From a virus: 48,851 nt of DNA. A program made the position numbers and the translations under genes. Of the stretch, positions 34,401-43,626 are shown one piece after another; positions within the stretch are counted from its first letter, which is position 1; every line of letters begins with the position of its first letter. The stretch is from the IMG/VR virus record IMGVR_UViG_3300042868_004298, positions 1 to 48,851 of that record; one strand, given 5' to 3'. The notes under the pieces were generated by a model. That model ran no database searches. It was not told where the DNA came from and saw nothing but the letters and a program-made list of their open reading frames with translations.

Positions 34401-37400
34401 ACGGGTCGTTCTATGGTGAAGTAATTATTTCTAAAGAAAATTCTAATTTACTAGTAGTATCGGCGCCTCGATTAGCCGACGATAATGGGTCTGGACAGAT
34501 CTTTATGTACACTAATACTGGCGGTACATTAAAGCTAATCAACAGTTATCCATTGAATCGGGGACTAAATCAATATTATGAAAATGGTGGCCAACCTGCT
34601 GCAAAGTTTGGATTTGGTTTAGATTTTGACGCAGTTGACGGAGTAATAATAGCAGGCGCACCTTATGCATCTAATGTTAACGCCGATGCATCAGGCAGTA
34701 CTAGGTATGTTCAAGCTACTAATTCTGGCATCGGAAATATTAATGACGGTATGGTTGTTATTTCGACTCTTAATGTAACGGGTAATGCAGAACTACGACA
34801 TGTTATGTTGGCCTGTCAGGAACCGGCTAATAATTTAGAATTTGGATACAGCACATTCATTGCGAGTACTGCATCTCAAAAGATTGCATTAGTTGGTGCC
34901 CCTGGACATACAAATTCGACAGGTGCTGTGTTTAGTTATGATGTTGCATATGTCAGATCATTTGATAATTTATTAATTGATGTTAATGCAACTGCAACTT
35001 CTCAAATTAAGTTACCGTCTCCTGGCATATCAGTAGGTGCTAGATTTGGTGATGTTATTGCGGGAGATTTGACCGGTAAGAGAGTTGCAGTCAGCGCACC
35101 GGGATATAGCAATGGCAAGGGTGCAGTATATGTTTACGAAAATACAGGAACTACATCTGATTACACATTTGTGCAAAGTCTACTATGGAATGATACATCG
35201 TTAAACAACACTATTTCGACAGACGGCCAATTTGGCTATGATATAGATATGGACGATTCTGGAAAATATCTATTTGTATCAGCGTTCAATGCATTTGATA
35301 GTGTATTGCAACGTGGTAAGGTTGTTATATATGAATGGACAGGTACACAATATACTGCAACGCAAGTAATTGACAACCCGAGCACTACTAATGGTTTGAA
35401 ATTTGGATTTAGTATTGAAAGTGATTCTTCCGGAAACATTCTAACTGTTACTTCCCAAGGTCCTAACTATTTTGCTAGTGCAAGTTTTGACGAATATTCA
35501 ACTACATTTGATTCTGAATCAACTCGCCTAGGAACCTTAGTTGAAGATTCTGGATCTGCATATGTTTATAACAGATACGAAGAAAAGTTTATTTTTGCTA
35601 GCGAATTATACAATAGTTCAGTTCTACCTAACAGTTCTTACGGATATTCTACTTCTGTAAGTAGAGAAACAATTTATGTTAGTTCTCCAAGACATATTAG
35701 TACTGGCACACTACGTACTGGTGCAATACATATATGGCAAGCAAAAGATCCGGCTTCTAATAGTTGGAATTTGCTCCGTCAACAAACTGAATTAGTTGAT
35801 GTAGAAAAAATTAAACAAGTTAAAACTATTAATGTCTATGCAGATACTGTAATTGATTATCTTGAAATTTATGATCCTATTAAAGGAAAAATTCCTCAAG
35901 CTGCTGATCAAGAAATTAGATTTAAGACATTTTTTGATCCTGCTGTCTATAATACAGGTACTAATACTTTAGCCACAATAGATATGTTAACTTCGTGGAG
36001 TTCGGAACATGTTGGTGAACTGTGGTGGGATCTATCTTCTGTCAAGTACACATGGTACGAACAGGGCGACATTGAATTTAGAAAAAATACATGGGGTTCA
36101 GTATTTCCTGGATGCTCAATTGATATTTACGAATGGGTAAAATCTGATTTCTTACCAGATCAATGGGCTATTGATGCAGATACTACCGCTGGCCTTGCTG
36201 CAAATATAAGTGGTACACCTAGATATGTAGACAATTCTGCATACGTAGTAGAACAGATATACAGTTCAATAATGGATACATTTGTAAATGTTTATTATTT
36301 CTGGGTAAGAAATACTGTGGTTGTTCCAGTGAGACAAGGCCGACAAATATCAGCATTTGATGTCGCTGGACTAATTGAAAATCCAAAATTATTTGGCTTA
36401 AAATATGTTGAACCATTATCTAGTAATAGTATAGCTGTAGTGAATGTTAAAGGATCATTAATTAACGAACGTATTTTCTTGAATATTCAAATTGATGATA
36501 TTGACAACAAGACAAATCGACATACTGAATGGTTATTACTGGAAGAAGATAATAAACATAGTTTACCTACTCCTAGTTTAGAGAAAAAATTAATTGACAG
36601 TTTGTTAGGACAAGACTCACTGGGTAACATTGTTCCCGATCCTATGTTGTCTGATAGACAAAAATATGGGATTGGTATTCGTCCTAGACAAAGTATGTTT
36701 AAGGATAGATTAGCAGCGTTACGTAACTTCTTTGAATATGTTAACGATGTGTTTGCTAATAACTTGATTACAGATTTTTGCAATTTAGATAGACTTAATT
36801 CTAAAGAATCTATTCCTGATCCAGCGGTCTCCGAATATGATATAGTTGTAGGAGATACTGACCAGCGTAACGAAATAAACATTAGTAAGGTTAAATCAGC
36901 AAGTGTATCTTGTACAGTTGAAAACGGTCGTATTACTAGTGTTAAGATTCTAGATCCAGGATTTGGATATGGAAAATTAGATCCATTAACATTTGATGAT
37001 GTTGGGGTTGCGTTAACATGGCGAGGCCCATCCGTTGCAGTTTTTAACGATCAAAATAACAGTAAATTGGAATCTACTATTGACGAATTAGGTAGAATTA
37101 TTGATGTTCAAATTGTCAATAGTGGTTCGGGATATGTGACTACTCCAGAAATTTTTGTTAGACCGTATACTGTAATTGTTTCTTCCGATGTTACTTCTAG
37201 AGGACGTTGGGCAAAATATGTATTAGGTGATACTGGTTGGGCTAAAATTCAAACACAAAGTTTTGACACTACTTTATATTGGGATTTTACAGATTGGGTA
37301 TCTGCTGAATTTAATCAGTACCAAAGATTGGCTGCTATTGTAGGGCAACGTGCTGAACTAGATGGGTTATATCTAACAGCCGGAGACTATGTAAAAGTAT

Positions 37401-40400
37401 TAAACAACGGTGCCGCCCGCTATATAATTCTTAGAAAAACAGCATTAGGTGTACAGGGTACATATGATGTTAATTTTGATATTTTGTATAGCGAAAATGG
37501 CACATTATACATCAAAGATTCTATATGGAAATTAGCAAATTCTCAATTAGGATGGGATCAACTTTCACCGTATGACACTAATTTCTGGGACCAAACGGCT
37601 GATACAGAATTAAAAAATATTATACTTTCTTTGAGAGATGATATTTTTATTGGCAACTTAAAAGTATATTGGAATAAATCTTTCTTTGCAGCGGTAAAAT
37701 ATGCATTGACTGAACAAAAATTCTTAGACTGGGCATTCAAGACTAGTTTTATTTCTGTACATAATAAAGCTGGAGAATTAACCCAACGATCAGTTTATAA
37801 ATTTCAAGATGCACAATGGTACGAAGATTATTTGAATGAAATCAAACCTTATCATACAAAAATTAGAAATTACTATCTTGCATATGATGTAACTGAACCT
37901 ACTAATACCTATACTACGGACTTTGATTTACCAGTTGTATACGATAACGGCACTAATTCTTTTATTACTTTATCGGAAAACGAACCACTGGCACAAACAA
38001 CATATCCTTACAAAGGATGGTATGATAATAGAACATTAGTAGTTGATTCAATTGTTGTAGATGAAGCCGGCACTGGATATATTGAAAATCCAATAGTACA
38101 AATTATCCCTGCATCTGGAGACAATGTTACTAGACATGCAACCGCAGAAGCCGTACTATCTTCAGGAAAGATTGATAGATTTGAAATTATAGATTCTGGT
38201 GAAGGATATACATTAAATCCTACGGTATTAATTACAGGAGGCGGACTAACACCTACAGATACCGTAGCACGGGCTACTGTACATTTAGTAAACGGAAAAG
38301 TTAGATCAAATCTAATAGGAATGAAATTTGACAGGATTTCTAAATCTAGATTAATTACAAACAAATACTATACTGATAACTTTGTAGGAGACGGAGTAAC
38401 TAATCAATTTGATTTATCTTGGCCATCTCATCCAGATAAAACAGAAATTGTATTAAAAATAAACGGAGTACCGGCTGCATCTTCGTCGTACGAAATTGAA
38501 GACTACACAGATAATGCCAATGGTTATACGCAAAATTATACTAGATTAATTTTATCTAATGTGCCAGAAGCTGACGCAAGTATTCGTATTACATATCTAA
38601 AGAGCATAGACATTTATTCTGCGTATGATAGGATTGCAAACTATTACGACAATGTGCCGTTAGATTCTCCTGGTGCAAATCCTGCTGAAAATTATGCTCA
38701 ATTAATGTCAGGTATGGAATATCCAGGAACTGAAATTATTTCTCAAAATTTATGGTATGATTTTACATGGGATTCTAGCCCGTATAGTTCATTACCATGG
38801 GATAAACAAAGTTTCGACACAACTGATTTAGATACAATTATTGACGGAGGCTCTGTAGCAACTACTGGTACAACTAAAGTATTTTCTACAGCAGCCGGCA
38901 TTAATCCGGAAGATATTATATTGGATGGTGATACATTTATTTCTCCTATAAGAAGTTATGCTCCTGAAGAAATGATTCCAGGAGAGTTAAGAGAATCAAT
39001 TGGAATTAGTGTATTCAACAGGAGTGTTTCTGGTAGTGCAACTATCTATAATCAATTACAACATGCATATGCCGGAGTTAACACTGATATTAATTTAAGT
39101 ATTTTATCTCCATCTGTTGGGTCTATTTCAGTAACTTATAATAACGAACCATTAATTAGAAATGCTGATTACGATATTGACTTTGCAACTAAGAAGATAA
39201 CAGTTTATGCAAAATCTGTCTCTGGAACAGTTGCAGTTGTTTGCATGGACGTTGGTGGCACCGGATTTATTAGTCTAAATTCTAATGTTACCGAAGGTTC
39301 GACTATTGGCGCAGTTCTTGGCGATTGTCAATATTCACAAGCTAAGAGCGTGTATGTAACGTTAAATGGTCAACGGGTATATACAGCTGGCGCCTTCCTT
39401 GGACAATCAGTCTATTATGTATTTGGAGAATCTAATCCAGGGATCGATAGTAGAGCTAAAGTTACTATATACGGATTGGGTACTGACGGAAAGAATACAA
39501 TCACCGCAGCATTTTTTACATCTGCATTTAAGGGATTCAGTGAAGTATTTGAACAGCAATACTTTAATCTAAAAGAAGATGACAGAGTTATTACATTAAC
39601 TCAACCGCCCGGCACACTAGGTCCAGCGTCTGCTAACTCTATCGTAGAATTTAATAGAAAGAGATTAACTCCTCCTAACACAACCTATTATGAAATTACT
39701 AATGTAAATCAAACTACATTCTTAATAAGTTCTAAGGAAGTGTATCCACCAAATTCTTTTGATAAGACCCGCATTGAAGTATTCATTAATGGTAAGCAAG
39801 TTATTCCTACAGATTATTATCTAGATGATATTAACAATAATATTGTATTTGAAGATGATACTTTTGCAATGGGAGATGTGGTAGCTATTACTTCATTGAT
39901 TGATTATGATTATTTAATTAGAGGTAATGATTTAGAGATTGCTAGTAGAATTTTCCTACCAACAGAAAACTATCTAAGAATTTTAACATTTACAAATCAC
40001 GATGCCGCACTAATTAGGACTGAAGTTTATAAAGCAAGTTCTACAAGAATGTACAAGATATCTAGAAAAGTACTAAACGATAATTTAGTATGGATGACTG
40101 TGGGAGATAAAACATTGCTCGGAGGAACTGATTTTGAAGTGGTAGGCGATGGTATGACAGTTATGGTTGACCAGGCTATTCCGTTTAATGCCGAAGACCA
40201 AGTTACTATTACTAGTTTTGCTCAAGTCACTGCTGGTAAGACAGTTGGTTGGAAAATTTTTAGAGATATGATTGGCCGTACACACTTTAAGCGATTAAGC
40301 AATACTGATACTACCTACTTAGTTGTTCCATTGGGTCTCACTGATACAGAAATACATGTAGAGAATGGTGATGTGTTGCCCAATGCAGATAGCAAATCTA

Positions 40401-41077
40401 ATAGCCCTGGTATTATTTTTATTGCAGGCGAGCGCATTGAATATCTTGAAAAGAATGGAAATATTTTATCTCGCATTAAGAGAGCTACAATGGGCACTGG
40501 TGCAAAAGAACATTACATGATAGGAACTTGGGTATTTGACCAAGGCAAGCAGCAGACTATTCCTTATCAAGAAAGTGTAGTAATTGAGTCAACAGTGACT
40601 ACTGTATCGACATCTTCCGTCACTATAGAATTAGATACTAGTAAATTTGTATTTAGAGATAGCATCAACTTACATGATCAAGTAGAAGTTTACTATGGCG
40701 GCCGACTACTAGAAAAACCTACAAAGGTAGGAGTTGACGTGTTAGTCCACGATGCTGCATCGTATTATAATCCTATAAATATGACTGTAAAAGCTCCAGA
40801 ATTCACTATTACTGGATCGATTACAACTGCGACACTTACTATTACTACTGCAACCCTTGCAAGCGTTGAAATTAAAATTGTTCAACGTACCGGAAAAATA
40901 TGGTCTACTTTCTCAGGTAAACCAATGTTTGAACAGTTTACTCCGCAGGCTGCATTTATTAATAAGAAGGAAGCAATTTCGCCAGATCAATTATACTATG
41001 GTGGTGATCCAGTATTGAGATTCGGTGATGGAAGCGCTCTACTATTAGATGATGGAAGAGAAATTAAGGGTTATTAA
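28430..41077 (+). CDS. Giant baseplate protein, gp7-like by position (4215 aa)
   Basis: The largest gene here. The N-terminus (ADNTRKSVDLLPAYFRTEKN, NRVDAFVGSKNTPNYSSNDR) directly follows gp6, where T4 has gp7 (1032 residues). Two chitin-binding-like segments with a 'Y..G.V..Y...Y' pattern lie near residues 1330 and 1584 (YEDYVAGDVVEYTGSYYSLD). Seven FG-GAP-like units span about 2000-2440 (LVGAPGHTNSTGAVFSY, AVSAPGYSNGKGAVYVY), suggesting a propeller. 'GxGY...P' units occur near 2840, 2895, 3210 and 3253. The C-terminal quarter has 'F.GDG.T..F.L....' and 'VxING' fibre modules. No signal peptide or protease motif is seen. Probably a wedge protein carrying peripheral adhesion domains. Confidence 0.75.
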   Translation: MADNTRKSVDLLPAYFRTEKNNKFLSSTLDQFMSVPQLNRVDAFVGSKNTPNYSSNDRYIEETNLLRQSYQLEPALVVRTLTQEIKKAFALDDLLNQIDSHNGHSSNLDRLLHPQFYSYDPKIDWDKFINFREYFWLPTGPNAISISGDSKASQVEYTVTDASDGIQFFFNNSTTSQQLILYRGTTYVFNIKSIHNFYIKYTNTADSDNMFDMGITGNGTNNGQIVVTITSQTPEYLFYTSGDDQLATGPIFVKDPEFNSSIDVEAEIIGKKSYTSTTGVEFINGLKIKFIGTVFPEFYRDTEFIVDGVGKSINLIKFNDLATPDVVADLYNTRFDGTNFDQFPFDNFSNIPLVPEYVTINKASRDLNPWTRYNRWFHSDVIRAAAAANGTVAVYPAEYRATRPIVEFLPNIQLFNFGTTAIPNVDLVDTVTTNAFLQIENQFGFYIDGVLLEEGFRIIFTADTDPLVRGKIFRVHFSLVGTDTKLDLILENDQVIDGSCALVKKGLEHGGTSWWYTGTIWNKGQQRSNRNQAPLFDLFDDQGANYSDKNYTTDFAGNKIFGYGIGTGANDPILGFPLLYRNVGVEGTYLFKNYFATEEFLLVKNNVTGYVPTASTYFKINGALTNVWVEAADYNISLIDGIYDVPLNLSNNPLNDPISDFTLTELSNHVSSMIDRDPDFMGVFPGVSNLKDLPEVSQYGTKLISNLNSLAFAQHFISDEENSVISAIRLVGENYYQFKLNLIKTMSSVDQTLSPIDALDASLQILNQNKTTTFPYYYSDMIPHGSGAVIRNYTVTDSRNIKYAIPAEFNLTQLSIIGTLVYLNGRQLLVNKDYIFDSYDTNIEILTPLVRSDVVTVKYYSDTSGSFIPPTPTKLGLYPKFEPIIFTDDTYASDVQQVLQGHDGSITILFGDYRDDILLEFERRIFNNIKVEYRQDLFDVNSILPGIFRDQEYTYSEILDPVHQDLLKWKTTYSVETDENLTFDISIPRTFNYSAVTTDSGISLPGNWRAIFKMYFDTDRPHITPWEMLGFSLIPSWWEDEYGPAPYTSGNTILWEDIQAGRIKHGTRAGINPTYIRQGLLNVLPVDENGNLVDIRTWGPIGSAPYLETADQQWKFGDSGPGETAWRRGSYWPFAVQIIMAVLKPAAYSALMFDTSRLVKNVIGQYVYSEDNLFLNQSRVLLPYEKINGTIVLTAGYSVFTVEAGQIRNSNYLSYIKEELQNSTFNLMHKVGGFVSKDKLDIVIDSVNPNSVNPGILLPVEDYHIHFNVSNPVKIVNISGFLIQKLQGKFIVRGYDKVKPYFTILPAIHEKADTYITVGGQTEDYSVWSTNVYYPIGQVILYENSFYRTTNNHNSGTTFNSLNYSALNELPTINATVVAYPFSFDNTAINIPYTSSYNSIQEVADVMAGYGRWLETQGFEFDEFSNNISETLNWKFSIKEFAYWSSQNWADNSVIAISPFANTIKFTFQDSVVDNIFGSFYDYSLLKADGLAFPFADLSISRTDGQCTITSKNDQEGIFFASLRLVQKEHALILNNTSRFNDVIYDIDTGYRQRRIRLVGFKTANWNGDYFSPGFVYDAAVVKTWKSYEDYVAGDVVEYTGSYYSLDRNLPGKEIFDFTDWNKLGAKPVAQLIPNFEYKLNQFEDFYSLEIDNFDISQQELAQHLTGYSSRLYLNNMFVNHIAQYKFFQGFIKEKGTRNALDKLAKASVHNLQGQIDFNEEWAFRIGTFGAYASLQELEFPLSESKFVDNSQLIKFVSEPPVIEYDSTLYITSESLSIKPLDYNVDTTFFTKDALFDLTPFQLPVAGYVRLEDVDYTVKSKQDLLNFIPGKTVNQGDTFWVAFDNNNDWGVYRYTRMSTAIIGVADNIAGESIKFTTNAYHGLTVGDIIAVTRFADEVNGIYIISEINRLNEIVVKTTVTAPTSTNDFGVLFKFVSSRFEKFDDLIDTKYVADIFPGRKIWVDSNVTGQWEVYEKIDNYTPSILTNRILSDGSFYGEVIISKENSNLLVVSAPRLADDNGSGQIFMYTNTGGTLKLINSYPLNRGLNQYYENGGQPAAKFGFGLDFDAVDGVIIAGAPYASNVNADASGSTRYVQATNSGIGNINDGMVVISTLNVTGNAELRHVMLACQEPANNLEFGYSTFIASTASQKIALVGAPGHTNSTGAVFSYDVAYVRSFDNLLIDVNATATSQIKLPSPGISVGARFGDVIAGDLTGKRVAVSAPGYSNGKGAVYVYENTGTTSDYTFVQSLLWNDTSLNNTISTDGQFGYDIDMDDSGKYLFVSAFNAFDSVLQRGKVVIYEWTGTQYTATQVIDNPSTTNGLKFGFSIESDSSGNILTVTSQGPNYFASASFDEYSTTFDSESTRLGTLVEDSGSAYVYNRYEEKFIFASELYNSSVLPNSSYGYSTSVSRETIYVSSPRHISTGTLRTGAIHIWQAKDPASNSWNLLRQQTELVDVEKIKQVKTINVYADTVIDYLEIYDPIKGKIPQAADQEIRFKTFFDPAVYNTGTNTLATIDMLTSWSSEHVGELWWDLSSVKYTWYEQGDIEFRKNTWGSVFPGCSIDIYEWVKSDFLPDQWAIDADTTAGLAANISGTPRYVDNSAYVVEQIYSSIMDTFVNVYYFWVRNTVVVPVRQGRQISAFDVAGLIENPKLFGLKYVEPLSSNSIAVVNVKGSLINERIFLNIQIDDIDNKTNRHTEWLLLEEDNKHSLPTPSLEKKLIDSLLGQDSLGNIVPDPMLSDRQKYGIGIRPRQSMFKDRLAALRNFFEYVNDVFANNLITDFCNLDRLNSKESIPDPAVSEYDIVVGDTDQRNEINISKVKSASVSCTVENGRITSVKILDPGFGYGKLDPLTFDDVGVALTWRGPSVAVFNDQNNSKLESTIDELGRIIDVQIVNSGSGYVTTPEIFVRPYTVIVSSDVTSRGRWAKYVLGDTGWAKIQTQSFDTTLYWDFTDWVSAEFNQYQRLAAIVGQRAELDGLYLTAGDYVKVLNNGAARYIILRKTALGVQGTYDVNFDILYSENGTLYIKDSIWKLANSQLGWDQLSPYDTNFWDQTADTELKNIILSLRDDIFIGNLKVYWNKSFFAAVKYALTEQKFLDWAFKTSFISVHNKAGELTQRSVYKFQDAQWYEDYLNEIKPYHTKIRNYYLAYDVTEPTNTYTTDFDLPVVYDNGTNSFITLSENEPLAQTTYPYKGWYDNRTLVVDSIVVDEAGTGYIENPIVQIIPASGDNVTRHATAEAVLSSGKIDRFEIIDSGEGYTLNPTVLITGGGLTPTDTVARATVHLVNGKVRSNLIGMKFDRISKSRLITNKYYTDNFVGDGVTNQFDLSWPSHPDKTEIVLKINGVPAASSSYEIEDYTDNANGYTQNYTRLILSNVPEADASIRITYLKSIDIYSAYDRIANYYDNVPLDSPGANPAENYAQLMSGMEYPGTEIISQNLWYDFTWDSSPYSSLPWDKQSFDTTDLDTIIDGGSVATTGTTKVFSTAAGINPEDIILDGDTFISPIRSYAPEEMIPGELRESIGISVFNRSVSGSATIYNQLQHAYAGVNTDINLSILSPSVGSISVTYNNEPLIRNADYDIDFATKKITVYAKSVSGTVAVVCMDVGGTGFISLNSNVTEGSTIGAVLGDCQYSQAKSVYVTLNGQRVYTAGAFLGQSVYYVFGESNPGIDSRAKVTIYGLGTDGKNTITAAFFTSAFKGFSEVFEQQYFNLKEDDRVITLTQPPGTLGPASANSIVEFNRKRLTPPNTTYYEITNVNQTTFLISSKEVYPPNSFDKTRIEVFINGKQVIPTDYYLDDINNNIVFEDDTFAMGDVVAITSLIDYDYLIRGNDLEIASRIFLPTENYLRILTFTNHDAALIRTEVYKASSTRMYKISRKVLNDNLVWMTVGDKTLLGGTDFEVVGDGMTVMVDQAIPFNAEDQVTITSFAQVTAGKTVGWKIFRDMIGRTHFKRLSNTDTTYLVVPLGLTDTEIHVENGDVLPNADSKSNSPGIIFIAGERIEYLEKNGNILSRIKRATMGTGAKEHYMIGTWVFDQGKQQTIPYQESVVIESTVTTVSTSSVTIELDTSKFVFRDSINLHDQVEVYYGGRLLEKPTKVGVDVLVHDAASYYNPINMTVKAPEFTITGSITTATLTITTATLASVEIKIVQRTGKIWSTFSGKPMFEQFTPQAAFINKKEAISPDQLYYGGDPVLRFGDGSALLLDDGREIKGY

Positions 41078-41091
41078 AGAGAATACGCAAC

Positions 41092-43608
41092 ATGACAACA
41101 ATATCAAATCTACCAAGAGTTAGTAGTTTAAGCAATCAGACGCTATTCCTAGTTACTGAAAACGGAGTAACTAAAGTCGTAACCTGGGCATATATTAGGT
41201 CGACTTCGGTTGGATACGTAGGTTCCCGGGGCACTGCTGGTGCTCAAGGCTTGCGAGGATTCGTTGGTAGTAGGGGTGCAGGCTTTGCAGGTAGTCAAGG
41301 TCCAATTGGTCCACGCGGTCCTACTGGAGGATACTCTGGTAGTAGAGGTTTAGGCTTTAGCGGCAGCGCCGGATCAGGATTTACTGGTAGCATCGGCCTT
41401 GTAGGAAGCAATGGATACGTAGGTTCACTTGGTTATACAGGTAGCTTAGGAGAATTTGGTTTTACTGGTAGTATAGGCGCCGGTTTTGCAGGTAGTCAAG
41501 GCGTTCCGGGAATTCCAGGAGGATATACTGGAAGTGGCGGCATTGGTGGGTTTATTGGTAGTCAAGGTCTTCCTGGATCTCCAGGTGGGTATACCGGAAG
41601 TGGTGGCCAGGGCCCTCTTGGATTCGTAGGTAGTGCAGGTCCTGGATTTACTGGATCGGGCGGTCCGGGATTTACAGGTAGTAGGGGATTTTCGGGCAGC
41701 GTGGGTCCTAAAGGTGAAAGTTCATTTACATATAGTTCGACGGCTCCTACTACGCCAGCTGTTGGAGACAGGTGGCTAGATTCAAATTCTGGAAGAGAAT
41801 TAGTTTATTTCAATGATGGTGATACCTCACAGTGGATTGAAGTTGCAGCCGGCCGAGATGGATTTATTGGTAGTCAAGGTATACCTGGAATACCAGGTGG
41901 ATACTCTGGTAGCAGAGGTGCAACCGGCTTTGGCGGTCTTGGCTATAGCGGTAGCGCTGGTGGCGGATTTACTGGTAGTTCCGGGGCATTTGCCGCTCTT
42001 GGATATACTGGGTCAAATGGTGCTACAGGAAATCTAGGCTTTAGCGGCAGCGCCGGTGCCGGCTTTACAGGCAGCAGCGCCCAAGGGTTTGTAGGCAGCG
42101 GCGGCCCAGGATTTACAGGTAGCATTGGCGTAACCGGATCTATAGGATTTGTTGGTAGTGCTGGCAACGGATTTGTAGGTAGTCAAGGTGCTCCGGGATC
42201 CCCTGGTGGCTTTGTAGGTAGTCAAGGTGCTCCGGGATCCCCTGGTGGCTTTGTAGGTAGTCAAGGTTTATCTGGCTTTGTGGGGTCTCGAGGTACAACA
42301 GGATTTATAGGTAGTCGAGGTGTTGATGGATATTTTGGTAGTGTTGGTACGCTCGGTTATACCGGCAGCAGTGGCTCACCTGGTATGAATGGAATTGGCT
42401 TTGCTGGCAGTCAAGGACCGTCGGGCGTTTCTTGGACTTATAATGTTAAGAATTATGGAGCAACTGGTAACTTGCCGGCAAACGCAAGCCAGGCCGCCAC
42501 GTCTGCCGAAACCGCTGCTATTCAATCAGCTATCACTGCTGCTCAAACTAACGGCGGCACTGTGTTTTTTCCAGCCGGAGTCTACAGAATTAACCAAGCG
42601 TTGAATATTGTTACTAATGATCAAGATCCTGCTGCAAGACCTCACTTATTAGGTGAAGGTGCTGGCGGAAGCGTAATTATACAAACAGGGTCTTCAAACG
42701 GTATTACTGTTACCGGAGCCGCCGCGGTACCCGGAACATATGTTACAATTCAAGGTTTAACACTAGTCGGTAACCAATCAGGTGCCGGCCTGTCATTTGC
42801 GGACAGTGCATTTGCACATGTGTCTGATGTACATATTACTAACTGGGCAACTGGCATATACGGAATTGACGTATTAAGTATGACATTTGAAAAAGTTATT
42901 ATTAGATTTAATACCAACGGATTTAGATTTGAAAGAAGTACAGCTGGTACATTTAGATCTAATCCAAATGCAATTACTATGATTGGATGTGTCATTGGCA
43001 ATAATACAACCTACGGTGGATGGATAGTTGGCGCCGGCACATTTAATTACATAGGTGGTTCTATTGAGTCGAACGCTAGTGGCACACTTGAAAGTGCAGC
43101 TAATTGGGGTCTAAGAATTACTGACCCCGGTGGTGACAATGTTGCAGAATCATCAGTAGGGTTCTCATTGCAAGGTGTCTACTTTGAAGCTAACGGTGGC
43201 AGATCTAATTTGTGGATCGAAGCAACTGAAGCTAATACTGGAGTTGTTGGCGCAATCACTGGTTGCAGTTTTAATAGAATTACAACTAGTTATTCAACTA
43301 ATCATATTCGTTGTGAAGCATCTAATAGTGCATTTGGATTCCCAATTGCTTTAGTAGGTTGTGGATTTAGGGGACTAGACGGGTATACTGCGTCAGTGAT
43401 TAGACCTAATATTTTTAATGGATCTAATTTCTTTGCAGTAAATCCTATATCTTGCAAAGCATCTTCAACTACTGATGCCTACGTTGTTCCAGTTCCGTTG
43501 ACTACTAATTCTATAGGAACTCCTGGTATGATTACTTCCGATAATTCGTATATGTATATTTGTGCTGCAGACGGTAGATGGTATCGATACGCACTGGAAA
43601 CTTTTTAA
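41092..43608 (+). CDS. Tail spike/fibre: collagen-like stalk with pectate-lyase-type beta-helix (838 aa)
   Basis: Residues 1-35 form a small N-terminal segment. Residues about 40-443 are collagen-like repeats of two kinds, G-P-x (GPIGPRGPTGG) and GF.GS (GFAGSQG, GFTGSIG), interrupted at about 205-250 by a compact module (TTPAVGDRWLDSNSGRELVY). Residues about 447-838 start WTYNVKNYGATGNLPANASQ and contain GGTVFFPAGVYRIN and HLLGEGAGGSVI, the pectate-lyase-3 type right-handed beta-helix of many phage spikes and depolymerases. Glycan cleavage or binding is likely, but no catalytic residues can be assigned by eye. It heads the fibre block. Confidence 0.85.
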   Translation: MTTISNLPRVSSLSNQTLFLVTENGVTKVVTWAYIRSTSVGYVGSRGTAGAQGLRGFVGSRGAGFAGSQGPIGPRGPTGGYSGSRGLGFSGSAGSGFTGSIGLVGSNGYVGSLGYTGSLGEFGFTGSIGAGFAGSQGVPGIPGGYTGSGGIGGFIGSQGLPGSPGGYTGSGGQGPLGFVGSAGPGFTGSGGPGFTGSRGFSGSVGPKGESSFTYSSTAPTTPAVGDRWLDSNSGRELVYFNDGDTSQWIEVAAGRDGFIGSQGIPGIPGGYSGSRGATGFGGLGYSGSAGGGFTGSSGAFAALGYTGSNGATGNLGFSGSAGAGFTGSSAQGFVGSGGPGFTGSIGVTGSIGFVGSAGNGFVGSQGAPGSPGGFVGSQGAPGSPGGFVGSQGLSGFVGSRGTTGFIGSRGVDGYFGSVGTLGYTGSSGSPGMNGIGFAGSQGPSGVSWTYNVKNYGATGNLPANASQAATSAETAAIQSAITAAQTNGGTVFFPAGVYRINQALNIVTNDQDPAARPHLLGEGAGGSVIIQTGSSNGITVTGAAAVPGTYVTIQGLTLVGNQSGAGLSFADSAFAHVSDVHITNWATGIYGIDVLSMTFEKVIIRFNTNGFRFERSTAGTFRSNPNAITMIGCVIGNNTTYGGWIVGAGTFNYIGGSIESNASGTLESAANWGLRITDPGGDNVAESSVGFSLQGVYFEANGGRSNLWIEATEANTGVVGAITGCSFNRITTSYSTNHIRCEASNSAFGFPIALVGCGFRGLDGYTASVIRPNIFNGSNFFAVNPISCKASSTTDAYVVPVPLTTNSIGTPGMITSDNSYMYICAADGRWYRYALETF
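42172..42267 (+). repeat. Perfect 39-bp tandem duplication in the collagen-like stalk
   Basis: The units at 42172-42210 and 42211-42249 are identical and encode FVGSQGAPGSPGG. A third partial copy (18 bp) follows at 42250-42267. The unit is in frame, so copy-number change would alter stalk length without breaking the gene. Confidence 0.92.
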
Positions 43609-43626
43609 TTAATATGAGAAACTAAA

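Noticed and set aside
42034-42264. Antisense frames within the collagen-like repeats
   Set aside because: They are by-products of the repetitive Gly/Ser codons in the spike gene, with no start signals.
41200-42420. CRISPR array or diversity-generating template in the repeat region
   Set aside because: Repeats are in-frame coding units without spacers, and no reverse transcriptase or variable/template pair is visible.
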